A program made the translations under genes and the position numbers. A DNA stretch of 64,000 nucleotides from Syntrophaceae bacterium UBA6078 (lineage in GTDB: Bacteria > Desulfobacterota > Syntrophia > Syntrophales > UBA2210). Shown one piece after another: positions 33,676-41,158 of the stretch (positions are counted from its first letter, which is position 1; each line of letters begins with the position of its first letter). The stretch covers positions 8,571-72,570 of the forward strand of contig DIXO01000050.1 in NCBI GenBank assembly GCA_002428735.1. Reading direction: 5' to 3'. The notes under the pieces were generated by a model that saw only the letters and a program-made list of their open reading frames with translations, searched no databases and was not told where the DNA came from.

Positions 33676-36297
33676 GTGAAAAGAGAGAATCCAACACCGG
33701 CGATGAGACAGTATCTCCAGGTAAAGGAGGCTCACAAGGACTGTATCATCTTCTTCAGGATGGGCGATTTTTATGAGATGTTCTTCGAGGACGCGCAGGT
33801 GGCCTCCAAGGTGCTGGAAATCACGCTGACATCCCGGAACAAAGGGAGTGAGGACGCGGTACCGATGTGCGGCGTCCCCTATCATGCCGCCGCGGGCTAT
33901 ATCTCGAAGCTCGTCGGACAGGGATACAAGGTGGCCATATGCGAACAGGTGGAAGATCCCCGGGATGCCAAGGGGATCGTGAAGCGGGAGGTCGTCCGCA
34001 TTGTCACTCCGGGTCTGATCGTTGATTCCGATACTCTGAGCGCCAAGGAAAACAATTTTCTGGCGGGGATTGCCGTCGTCGGCACTTCCTTGGGACTTGC
34101 CTGCGTGGATATCTCGACAGGCGAATTCCGGGTGACGGAAACGGATCAGGAAGACGCGTTTCTCGATGAATTAGCCGGCCTCAATCTCAGGGAGATGCTC
34201 ATATGCGAAGCGCTGCGGGAAAGCGATCTTGCGAAGGCGTGTGGAACCCGGCTGCCCGACTGCAGCGTCTGCTGGCTGCCCGATGATTATTTTTCAGTGG
34301 GTGAAGCCCGCGGTCGCATCGAGGAGTTTTTTACAACGAACAGCGGGAAGGTTGATTTCGAAGGGCATCCCGCGATGACCGGCACCGCGGGTGCGGTCCT
34401 GCGGTACGTACAGGAAACACAGAAAGGAAGCCTTGATCACATCAATGAGGCCCGATGGTACGATATCAGGGACTACCTGGTCATGGATGATACGGCCAAG
34501 AAAAATCTCGAACTCTTTGCCACCATCCAGGGAGGGAGAAAACGGGGGTCCCTCTTTCATATCCTCGACGAGACGACGACCGCTATGGGGGGAAGGAGAC
34601 TCCGGCGATGGCTGACCTACCCCCTCATCGATTCCGACAGGATCAAGCTACGCCTTGCCGCCGTTTCGGAAATCAAAGACCATCATCTCCTCCGGGGAGA
34701 ACTGCGCTCATTCCTGGCGGGCATCTATGACCTGGAGCGCCTTGGCAGCAGGGTCTCCATCGGCATTGCAAATGGAAGGGATCTGGTTGCCCTGGGCCGA
34801 TCCCTGCGATTGATACCCTCCATCCAAAACGCTCTCTTAAAACTGGAATCTCCTCTGATATCAACAATCCGCGGTGAACTGGACGAACTCTCGGATGTGG
34901 CGGATCTGATCGAACGCGCCATTGTGGGGGACCCTCCCCCGACCATCCGCGACGGCTACGTGATTCAAAAGGGGTATGATGAAGAACTGGACAAGTTGAT
35001 CTCGCTGTGCACTGACGGGAAGCGCTGGATCGCCGCCATGGAGGAGAAAGAGCGGAAGAAAACGGGGATCGGCAGCCTCAAGATCGGTTTCAACAATATA
35101 TTCGGCTACTACATCGAAGTCACCAAGGCCAACAGCGTCATGGTCCCCGACGACTACGTCAGAAAACAGACCCTGGTCAACGCGGAGCGGTATATCAATC
35201 AGGAGTTGAAGGAGTATGAATCGCTCGTCCTGGGTGCGGAGGAACGGAGAAAGAAGAAAGAGTACGAACTGTTCGCGGACATCCGGGAACGGATCGCCCG
35301 CCACATTCTGAGAATACAGACAACGGCCTCGCGCCTTGCGGATATTGACGCCATTGCATCCCTTGGAGAGATTGCGGAGCGGTATAATTACTGCTGTCCC
35401 CGGGTGCATGGCGACGACCGGATCGAGATCAGGGGGGGGAGACATCCTGTCGTTGAGCGGATGAACACGGACGGTGGCTTTGTCCCCAATGATACGGTGA
35501 TGGATTGCGCCGGCAACCGGCTCCTGATCATTACGGGGCCGAATATGGCCGGAAAATCAACCTACATACGGCAGACGGCGGTGATTGTTCTCATGGCACA
35601 GATGGGATCGTTCGTTCCCGCCACAGAGGCCGAGATCGGTGTAGTTGACCGGATATTCACCCGGGTCGGTGCCGGAGACAGCCTGTCATCGGGGCAGAGC
35701 ACCTTCATGGTCGAGATGACGGAGGTGGCGAATATCCTGAAAAACGCCACGAAACGGAGCCTGATACTCCTGGACGAGGTGGGTCGGGGGACGAGCACCT
35801 TCGACGGTCTCAGCATCGCGTGGGCGGTGGCGGAATATATCCACGATGCGAACAGACTCGGTGCGCGCACCCTCTTCGCCACCCACTATCACGAGCTGAC
35901 GGATCTGGCGAGAACCATGGACGGGGTAAAGAATCTCAGTATCGCGGTGAAGGAATGGGGCGACCGGGTGATCTTCCTGCGCACCATCGTCGAGGGGGGG
36001 ACGAACAGGAGCTATGGCATCGAGGTGGCACGCCTCGCGGGAGTTCCCGGGGAGGTCGTTTCACGGGCCCGGGAGGTGCTGGGGAATCTGGAAAAAGGGG
36101 AACTGGATGAGATCGGAATGCCGAAGATCGGCAGGAGCAGGCTGTCGCGGAGGAAAACCCCCATGGGGCAACTGGACCTTTTCACGGGGAAGGAAAACCG
36201 CCTGATCAATGAATTGAAAGAGGCCGATGTCTCGCAGATGACTCCTCTGGAGGCACTCAACCGCATCAGCGAGTGGCAGAAGCTGGTAAAGGATTAA
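33676..36297 (+). CDS. mutS: DNA mismatch repair protein MutS
   Basis: The 873-residue protein has the mismatch-reading GDFYEMF motif near residue 30 (Phe-X-Glu), connector and lever domains, and the C-terminal ABC-type ATPase with Walker A GPNMAGKSTYIRQTA, the SxxSTFMVEM signature and Walker B LILLDEVGRGTSTFDG. The start is GTG at 33676 preceded by AAAGGA. Length is normal for MutS1. It ends 11 bp from the stop of the convergent nfnB-like gene. Confidence 0.98.
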   Translation: MKRENPTPAMRQYLQVKEAHKDCIIFFRMGDFYEMFFEDAQVASKVLEITLTSRNKGSEDAVPMCGVPYHAAAGYISKLVGQGYKVAICEQVEDPRDAKGIVKREVVRIVTPGLIVDSDTLSAKENNFLAGIAVVGTSLGLACVDISTGEFRVTETDQEDAFLDELAGLNLREMLICEALRESDLAKACGTRLPDCSVCWLPDDYFSVGEARGRIEEFFTTNSGKVDFEGHPAMTGTAGAVLRYVQETQKGSLDHINEARWYDIRDYLVMDDTAKKNLELFATIQGGRKRGSLFHILDETTTAMGGRRLRRWLTYPLIDSDRIKLRLAAVSEIKDHHLLRGELRSFLAGIYDLERLGSRVSIGIANGRDLVALGRSLRLIPSIQNALLKLESPLISTIRGELDELSDVADLIERAIVGDPPPTIRDGYVIQKGYDEELDKLISLCTDGKRWIAAMEEKERKKTGIGSLKIGFNNIFGYYIEVTKANSVMVPDDYVRKQTLVNAERYINQELKEYESLVLGAEERRKKKEYELFADIRERIARHILRIQTTASRLADIDAIASLGEIAERYNYCCPRVHGDDRIEIRGGRHPVVERMNTDGGFVPNDTVMDCAGNRLLIITGPNMAGKSTYIRQTAVIVLMAQMGSFVPATEAEIGVVDRIFTRVGAGDSLSSGQSTFMVEMTEVANILKNATKRSLILLDEVGRGTSTFDGLSIAWAVAEYIHDANRLGARTLFATHYHELTDLARTMDGVKNLSIAVKEWGDRVIFLRTIVEGGTNRSYGIEVARLAGVPGEVVSRAREVLGNLEKGELDEIGMPKIGRSRLSRRKTPMGQLDLFTGKENRLINELKEADVSQMTPLEALNRISEWQKLVKD

Positions 36298-36308
36298 GAT
36301 CGCTCTTT

Positions 36309-37709
36309 TCAGCCTTTCTGTTTCAGGTAGTGATCAATTGCCCTGGCAGCCTTCTTTGCCGCGCCCATCGCCAGGATGACGGTTGCCGATCCGGTCACGA
36401 TATCCCCGCCGGCATAGACACCTTCCCGGCTGGTGCTGCCTGTTTCTTCATCCGCCACAATATGTCCCCACCTGTTTGTTTCAAGACCCGGGGTGGTGGC
36501 GGGGATCACCGGGTTGGCGTTTGTCCCTATGGCGACAATGACCATATCAACGTCCATCACAAATTCGGATCCCTTGACGGGAATGGGCCGGCGCCTCCCC
36601 GAACCATCAGGCTCCCCCAGTTCCATTCGGATGCACTTCATGCCTTTGACCCAGCCCTTCTCATCGCCCAGGTATTCGACCGGGGTGGTCAGGAGTTTAA
36701 ATTCCACCCCCTCCTCTTTCGCGTGATGGATTTCTTCGGCACGCGCCGGCATCTCAACCTCTGTCCTGCGGTAAACCACGGTGACCTTCTCGGCGCCCAG
36801 CCGCAAGGCTGTGCGGGCTGAATCCATGGTGACATTCCCCGCGCCGAGAACCGCCACATTTTTCCCGCGGGCTATGGGGGTGTCGTATTCGGGAAACCGG
36901 TATGCCTTCATGAGGTTGGATCGCGTGAGGTATTCATTTGCTGAGTAAATACCGCTCAGGTTTTCTCCCGGTATATTCATGAAGACGGGTGAACCTGCTC
37001 CCACCCCTAGAAACACGGCATCGAACCCCTCCTGCAAAAGATCGTCAACGGTTTTCCCTCGCCCGATCAAGACGTTGGGAACAATTTCAACCCCCATCTT
37101 CTGGAGATATGATATCTCGCCGTCAACGATCACCTTGGGAAGACGAAACTCCGGAATCCCGTAGATCAGGACGCCTCCGGCCTTGTGCAATCCCTCAAAC
37201 AGGGTAACACTGTGTCCCAACTTCACCAGGTCACCCGCAATGGTAAGGCCGGCAGGTCCTGAACCGACCACAGCCACCTTCTTTCCGGAGGGGGCTGCAA
37301 GTTTGGGAATCTGTACCGCGCCCCCATTTCGCTCATAATCCGCCGCGAAACGTTCAAGCCTGCCGATGGCAACCGGTTCGCCCTTTTCCCCCAGAATACA
37401 GAGTTCCTCGCACTGGGTTTCCTGGGGGCAGACCCTCCCGCAGATGGCGGGGAGACTGTTGGTCTCTTTGATTCTACGCGCGGCGCCGACGAAATCCCGC
37501 TCAGTAATGAGCTTTATAAATCCGGGGATATCGACTTCCACAGGACATCCCGCGATACAGGAAGGTTTTTTACATTGTATGCATCGCGACGCCTCGATGA
37601 CGGCCTGTTCTTCCGGATAGCCAAAGGGGACCTCGTCAAAATTTGTCCTGCGAACCTGGGGATTCTGTTCCGGCATTGGTTGCCGGGGGATCTTTTCCTT
37701 CTTACTCAT
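36309..37709 (-). CDS. nfnB: NADH-dependent ferredoxin:NADP+ oxidoreductase large subunit (NfnB-like, GltD family)
   Basis: This 466-residue protein has an N-terminal two-cluster domain (CIQCKKPSCIAGCP and CGRVCPQETQCEELC), followed by the two-dinucleotide-fold domain with VGSGPAGLTIAGDL, LFEGLHKAGGVLIYGIPEFRLP and VLGAGNVTMDSAR. It is the GltD-like subunit of NfnAB/sulfide dehydrogenase complexes, which bifurcate electrons between NADPH, NAD+ and ferredoxin. The start at 37709 overlaps the end of the nfnA-like gene in an ATGAGTAA arrangement of 8 bp, so translation is coupled. The order nfnA-nfnB on this strand matches known loci. Confidence 0.92.
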   Translation of the reverse strand: MSKKEKIPRQPMPEQNPQVRRTNFDEVPFGYPEEQAVIEASRCIQCKKPSCIAGCPVEVDIPGFIKLITERDFVGAARRIKETNSLPAICGRVCPQETQCEELCILGEKGEPVAIGRLERFAADYERNGGAVQIPKLAAPSGKKVAVVGSGPAGLTIAGDLVKLGHSVTLFEGLHKAGGVLIYGIPEFRLPKVIVDGEISYLQKMGVEIVPNVLIGRGKTVDDLLQEGFDAVFLGVGAGSPVFMNIPGENLSGIYSANEYLTRSNLMKAYRFPEYDTPIARGKNVAVLGAGNVTMDSARTALRLGAEKVTVVYRRTEVEMPARAEEIHHAKEEGVEFKLLTTPVEYLGDEKGWVKGMKCIRMELGEPDGSGRRRPIPVKGSEFVMDVDMVIVAIGTNANPVIPATTPGLETNRWGHIVADEETGSTSREGVYAGGDIVTGSATVILAMGAAKKAARAIDHYLKQKG

Positions 37710-38529
37710 GACATTTGCACCCCCTTCTGGCTTCCTCTTCTTCATCGCAGTACATCCTGAGGCGGCTCGTCAGAAGATCAAAATCCACCGCATGGCCGTC
37801 AAACTCGGGGCCTTCCACGCATGCCAGTTTGGTCTCTCCTCCCACCGAAACGCGGCACGCGCCGCACATGCCTGTGGCGTCCACCATGATCGGATTCAGG
37901 CTCACGATCGTCTTTATGTTGTGAGGCCGTGTCACATCACACAGAAATTTCATCATCGGAACGGGGCCTATGGCGAAGACACGGTCAATCACCATTCGGG
38001 ACTCAATGAGATCTCTAAGCACATCCGTCACAAACCCGTGAACGCCGTAACTGCCGTCGTCGGTGGACACGATCAGCCGGTCGCATATCTTCCGTATATC
38101 ATCTTCCAGAATAAGAATATCCTTTGTCCGTGCGCCGATAATCGCTATCACATTGTTTCCGGCATCTTTGAGGGCCTTGATGATCGGATAGGCAACGCCG
38201 ATCCCGACACCGCCCCCGACGACGACCGTCGTGCCGAAGAGGCCCATCTCGGTAGGAACACCAAGGGGACCGAGGACGGCGAAGAGGTTATCTCCCTCCT
38301 CCATAGCCGCCAGGCTGATCGTCGTTTTGCCGACGACTTGGAATATGATGGTTATGGTCCCCTTCTGCGCATCGGAATCAACAATGGTCAGGGGGATACG
38401 CTCCCCCTTCTCTTCCGTCATAATAACAACAAATTGCCCTGCCTTACGCTGCGCGGCAATCTCAGGAGCCGCCACCATCATTTTGAATACATTCTCAGAT
38501 AGCTGCACCTTCGCTACGATCCTATTCAA
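37702..38529 (-). CDS. nfnA: NfnA-like flavoprotein subunit (FAD/NAD and 2Fe-2S)
   Basis: The 275-residue ferredoxin-reductase-like subunit has an N-terminal FAD-binding beta barrel (AGQFVVIMTEEKGERIPLTI), an NAD-binding domain with VVVGGGVGIGVAYPI, and a C-terminal 2Fe-2S site in GMCGACRVSVGGETKLACVEGP. It pairs with NfnB. I chose TTG at 38529 as start because GGAGGTG lies 5 bp before it and the product begins MNRIVAKVQL, the usual N-terminus; longer versions read through the upstream non-coding region. Confidence 0.9.
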   Translation of the reverse strand: MNRIVAKVQLSENVFKMMVAAPEIAAQRKAGQFVVIMTEEKGERIPLTIVDSDAQKGTITIIFQVVGKTTISLAAMEEGDNLFAVLGPLGVPTEMGLFGTTVVVGGGVGIGVAYPIIKALKDAGNNVIAIIGARTKDILILEDDIRKICDRLIVSTDDGSYGVHGFVTDVLRDLIESRMVIDRVFAIGPVPMMKFLCDVTRPHNIKTIVSLNPIMVDATGMCGACRVSVGGETKLACVEGPEFDGHAVDFDLLTSRLRMYCDEEEEARRGCKCHE

Positions 38530-38715
38530 CTCACACCTCCAAATCGTTCTCCATATCTCGGTTGGCAACGGATGGCACCATACTCCAGCATTATAGGTGC
38601 TGTCAATTATTTTAGAATTTTCTTTGAAGGAAATCTGGAGAGACAAAAACAACTGCAGGCATATTGTTTTCGATGTATTCAAATCCGAAGACAATATGTA
38701 CCCTGCCAAAGAGAA

Positions 38716-38743
38716 AAGGCGCGGTCCACTGGGACTGCGCCTT
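38716..38743 (-). terminator. Intrinsic terminator-like hairpin beside the tRNA fragment
   Basis: AAGGCGC-GGTCC and GGACT-GCGCCTT pair around a short loop, giving a near-perfect 12-bp stem with A-rich flanks on both sides. It lies 13 bp beyond the CCA end of the tRNA fragment, where a tRNA terminator is expected. Confidence 0.75.
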
Positions 38744-38755
38744 GGTTTATATCCA

Positions 38756-38809
38756 TGGTGCCGAAGCCGGGATTTGAACCCGGACAGGCGTACGCCCACT
38801 AGACCCTGA
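38756..38809 (-). other. 3' half of a tRNA-Leu(CAG) gene; probable integration site remnant
   Basis: Read on the minus strand, the sequence is the anticodon loop from its T33, anticodon CAG, the 3' anticodon stem TCTAG, the long variable arm GGGCGTACGCC, a T arm with GGTTCAAATCC, the acceptor 3' strand CTTCGGC, A73 and CCA. The 5' half is absent: upstream bases neither pair with TCTAG nor with the acceptor strand. A tRNA cut in the anticodon loop with an intact 3' end is the usual product of tyrosine-recombinase integration, marking the boundary of inserted DNA that lies to its right in this orientation. No integrase gene is adjacent. Confidence 0.75.
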
Positions 38810-38939
38810 ACGCACGATCAGAGACAACGAGGGATAAGACGGGATAACGAAAGAAAGTGAAAATTCGAGTAGTTATCCCGTTTTTCTCATTCAGAGTGAA
38901 CCAGGGAAATGCAAGGAAAACAGGGGATATTTTTTGTAA

Positions 38940-38961
38940 AGTAATGACCAAGTAATGACCA
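38940..38961. repeat. Tandem 11-bp direct repeat in the island-edge gap
   Basis: AGTAATGACCA occurs twice in tandem. It sits in the 505-bp gap between nfnA and the AbiEii gene, which otherwise holds only the terminator and the tRNA fragment. It could be an arm-type recombinase binding site. Confidence 0.6.
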
Positions 38962-39034
38962 AGGTAATTGGGTAGTGAAGGCTGGGCATCACTCCTGAGG
39001 ACTTTTTTATGCCTCATTGGAAAGGAATCGATTT

Positions 39035-40003
39035 TCAACGACCCTTCTTGTGGCTTCTTACATTCACGGCTTTCCATTCCAGAAGCGGATGGTGCCGGAT
39101 GCGGTTCTGCAGGGCCTCATCACCGGTCAGCAGCTCGGGGGCTATCTCGCCCATGTCCAAAATCCGATCGAGAAATTTCTTCTCCGGCGCGGTGAACGGC
39201 AGCAAGCCGGCAAGAAGATTACGGCAGTCCTCGACAAGCCCCTTCCCAAACTGATCCTTCCGGATATATTCGCGCCCTGCGGACCTTAGCGTGGGGATGA
39301 GTTTTTGTTCCAGATCGGCGGTATCGACATCCACATCCTTCAGTGCAATAGTTCGCCAGTCGGTGCGACTCATGGCGCCGTAGACGACAAAGGCCAAACG
39401 CAGCCTTTCCCGATCGAGGCCACCCAGACGGAAGAGGTTGCTGCAATCGAACAGGTCCCGCGCCTGCCGCCGCGAGAGCAATGCAGAGAGCTTGCCAGCC
39501 GCGAGTTCGTGGACGTCGACCATCGGGATGCCTGCAGCCTGCCAGATGCCGACCGGTCGTGAGTTGAGCCGTTGCACCGGCCACAGGGGAATCCGGAACA
39601 TGAAATTGACATCCACCTCCAGGTTGCCTCCCTGGCCGCTGGCACTGGGATAACGGAGTTGCCATTTGCCGCCCGCATGCTCTGTCGGCACGCGTCGGAC
39701 CGTGTATCCCTCCCGGGAAAAGACCGCCTGCAGGGCCAGCTCGACCTTGGGCCGTTCCTCGATCATCGTTTCCCGGTCCGCCGCACCCACGTAATTGAGA
39801 TCGATGTCCACCGAGAGGCGGGGAACGTCGAAAATGAAGAGGTTCAGGGCCGTGCCGCCCTTGAGGACCAACTTGTCCTTGAGGAAGGGATGGCTACGGA
39901 CGGCATCGAGCAGTTGGAGCAGCAGCGCGACCTTTTCCAGCATGTCCGGGCGAAAACCGGTGGCCTCCGACTGGACGGCGAGCGTTTCAGGGGAAATCTT
40001 CAT
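39035..40003 (-). CDS. abiEii: AbiEii-type nucleotidyltransferase toxin
   Basis: The 322-residue protein has the AbiEii motifs LKGGTALNL (residues 47-55) and SVDIDLNY (64-71), a nucleotidyltransferase core with the DxD metal ligands, followed by a helical C-terminal half containing VDVHELAAGKLSALLSRRQARDLFD. Related toxins (such as MenT) nucleotidylate tRNA ends and block translation. The start at 40003 overlaps the AbiEi stop by 4 bp (ATGA) and follows GGGAGGA. It is directly right of the tRNA fragment, typical cargo for an island edge. Confidence 0.92.
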   Translation of the reverse strand: MKISPETLAVQSEATGFRPDMLEKVALLLQLLDAVRSHPFLKDKLVLKGGTALNLFIFDVPRLSVDIDLNYVGAADRETMIEERPKVELALQAVFSREGYTVRRVPTEHAGGKWQLRYPSASGQGGNLEVDVNFMFRIPLWPVQRLNSRPVGIWQAAGIPMVDVHELAAGKLSALLSRRQARDLFDCSNLFRLGGLDRERLRLAFVVYGAMSRTDWRTIALKDVDVDTADLEQKLIPTLRSAGREYIRKDQFGKGLVEDCRNLLAGLLPFTAPEKKFLDRILDMGEIAPELLTGDEALQNRIRHHPLLEWKAVNVRSHKKGR

Positions 40004-40806
40004 GAGGATTCCTCCCACGATCTCGCGTAGATCTCTTGGGGAACGACAAGGTTCCAGGCGGCCACGAAGTGTCCAGCTTTCCGCCGGCTGCGTTCCAGGT
40101 AGTGAGGGTGTTGTGGCCGGAGGTCACGGAGGGCACTCAGGTGCGCCTCGTCGACCATCAGGCCTTCCCGGTGCTGCTCCAGGAAGAAGCCGACCTTGGC
40201 CGCGGTCGTGGCGTTGCCGAGATGTTGCACGTAGGCAGTCACCTTGTCGAGATCGAAAAACTCCACGGACTCAAGGGAGCGCCATATCTCCTCCCAACTC
40301 CCAATCAGGCCGGGCCGGTGGAGTACGTCCACGAAGGTCCTCTCCAGGCCCGTCACCCGGACCTCCAGACCCGCACGATCAGCCTTGACCACGTCGAAGG
40401 AGACGGCGACCTCGGGAGGCAGAGCCCCGGGAAAGCGAACTCCCTTGAACTGGTAGGACCGGAAGCTGATGGGCCGCGCAGGTGCGGCGGAAAGATAGAC
40501 GAAGTGCTCGTAGACCGAATAGGCCTTGCCGTGGAACTCCATGGCCGTGTGGTAGGCCAGCACGGCATCCTTTGTCATCCGAGAGGCCAGCAGGAAGGGA
40601 TCGACGGGATAGGATGCGGCAGACGCCCCGGTAGGGACGACGGCATAGAGACCGCGGCGCACCCGGACCAACCGGCTCATCTTCACGTGATAGAGGAGTA
40701 AAGCCTCCTGCGTCCGGGGATTGCGCGGGCCTTCGGAGGCAAGGAAGGCAGCAAGCTCATCGCCCGTAAAGACAGGATGTCTGTTGAAAAAAAGTTCGAG
40801 TTTCAT
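40000..40806 (-). CDS. abiEi: AbiEi-type antitoxin / transcriptional regulator
   Basis: This 268-residue protein has the AbiEi layout: an N-terminal winged-helix with FTGDELAAFLASEG, then RVRRGLYAVVPTGA and a C-terminal domain with RTFVDVLHRPGLIGSWEEIWRSL. AbiEi both neutralises AbiEii and represses the operon by binding inverted repeats upstream. AACAC...GTGTT half-sites lie about 30-45 bp upstream of the start. I chose ATG at 40806; the alternative TTG at 40830 has no ribosome site. The antitoxin-then-toxin order with a 4-bp overlap is typical. Confidence 0.9.
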   Translation of the reverse strand: MKLELFFNRHPVFTGDELAAFLASEGPRNPRTQEALLLYHVKMSRLVRVRRGLYAVVPTGASAASYPVDPFLLASRMTKDAVLAYHTAMEFHGKAYSVYEHFVYLSAAPARPISFRSYQFKGVRFPGALPPEVAVSFDVVKADRAGLEVRVTGLERTFVDVLHRPGLIGSWEEIWRSLESVEFFDLDKVTAYVQHLGNATTAAKVGFFLEQHREGLMVDEAHLSALRDLRPQHPHYLERSRRKAGHFVAAWNLVVPQEIYARSWEESS

Positions 40807-41158
40807 CGGATCGCTCTTGATGTTTATCAACGTAACACGTAATATATTTAAGTGTTTTGATATTGCATGTCAAATATTATATTGGATCATGAATGGGATT
40901 TATTGACAATATCGATCAATACCCATAATTTTATTATGTGTTTCGTTTATAAATGTCAAGCGTAGAAGTCCTTGTGCCGAAATGCTCGATGGCTACTCCA
41001 AGTTTTTTTACTGAAATCGCCACAGCATTTTATTGACTATGGGCCGAGACGTGGTATTTCCCCGCAGGGGAGAGGCGATGTCTTATTAAGCATGAATTGA
41101 AACGCCATCCCCTGAAGATTAAGTTTCCCGTGATGCAACCTGGGAAGGAATTTGTCAT
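40807..41158. promoter_or_regulatory. AT-rich divergent promoter region between AbiEi and the addB-like gene
   Basis: No gene was found in these 352 bp. A plus-strand promoter-like pair, TTGACA (40903-40908) and TAATTT (40926-40931) with a 17-bp spacer, points toward the addB-like gene. The part nearest abiEi likely holds the antitoxin-regulated promoter. Confidence 0.5.

Noticed and set aside
38799..39077. 92-codon minus-strand frame next to the tRNA fragment, considered as an integrase remnant
   Set aside because: The product shows none of the tyrosine recombinase R...HxxR...Y motifs.
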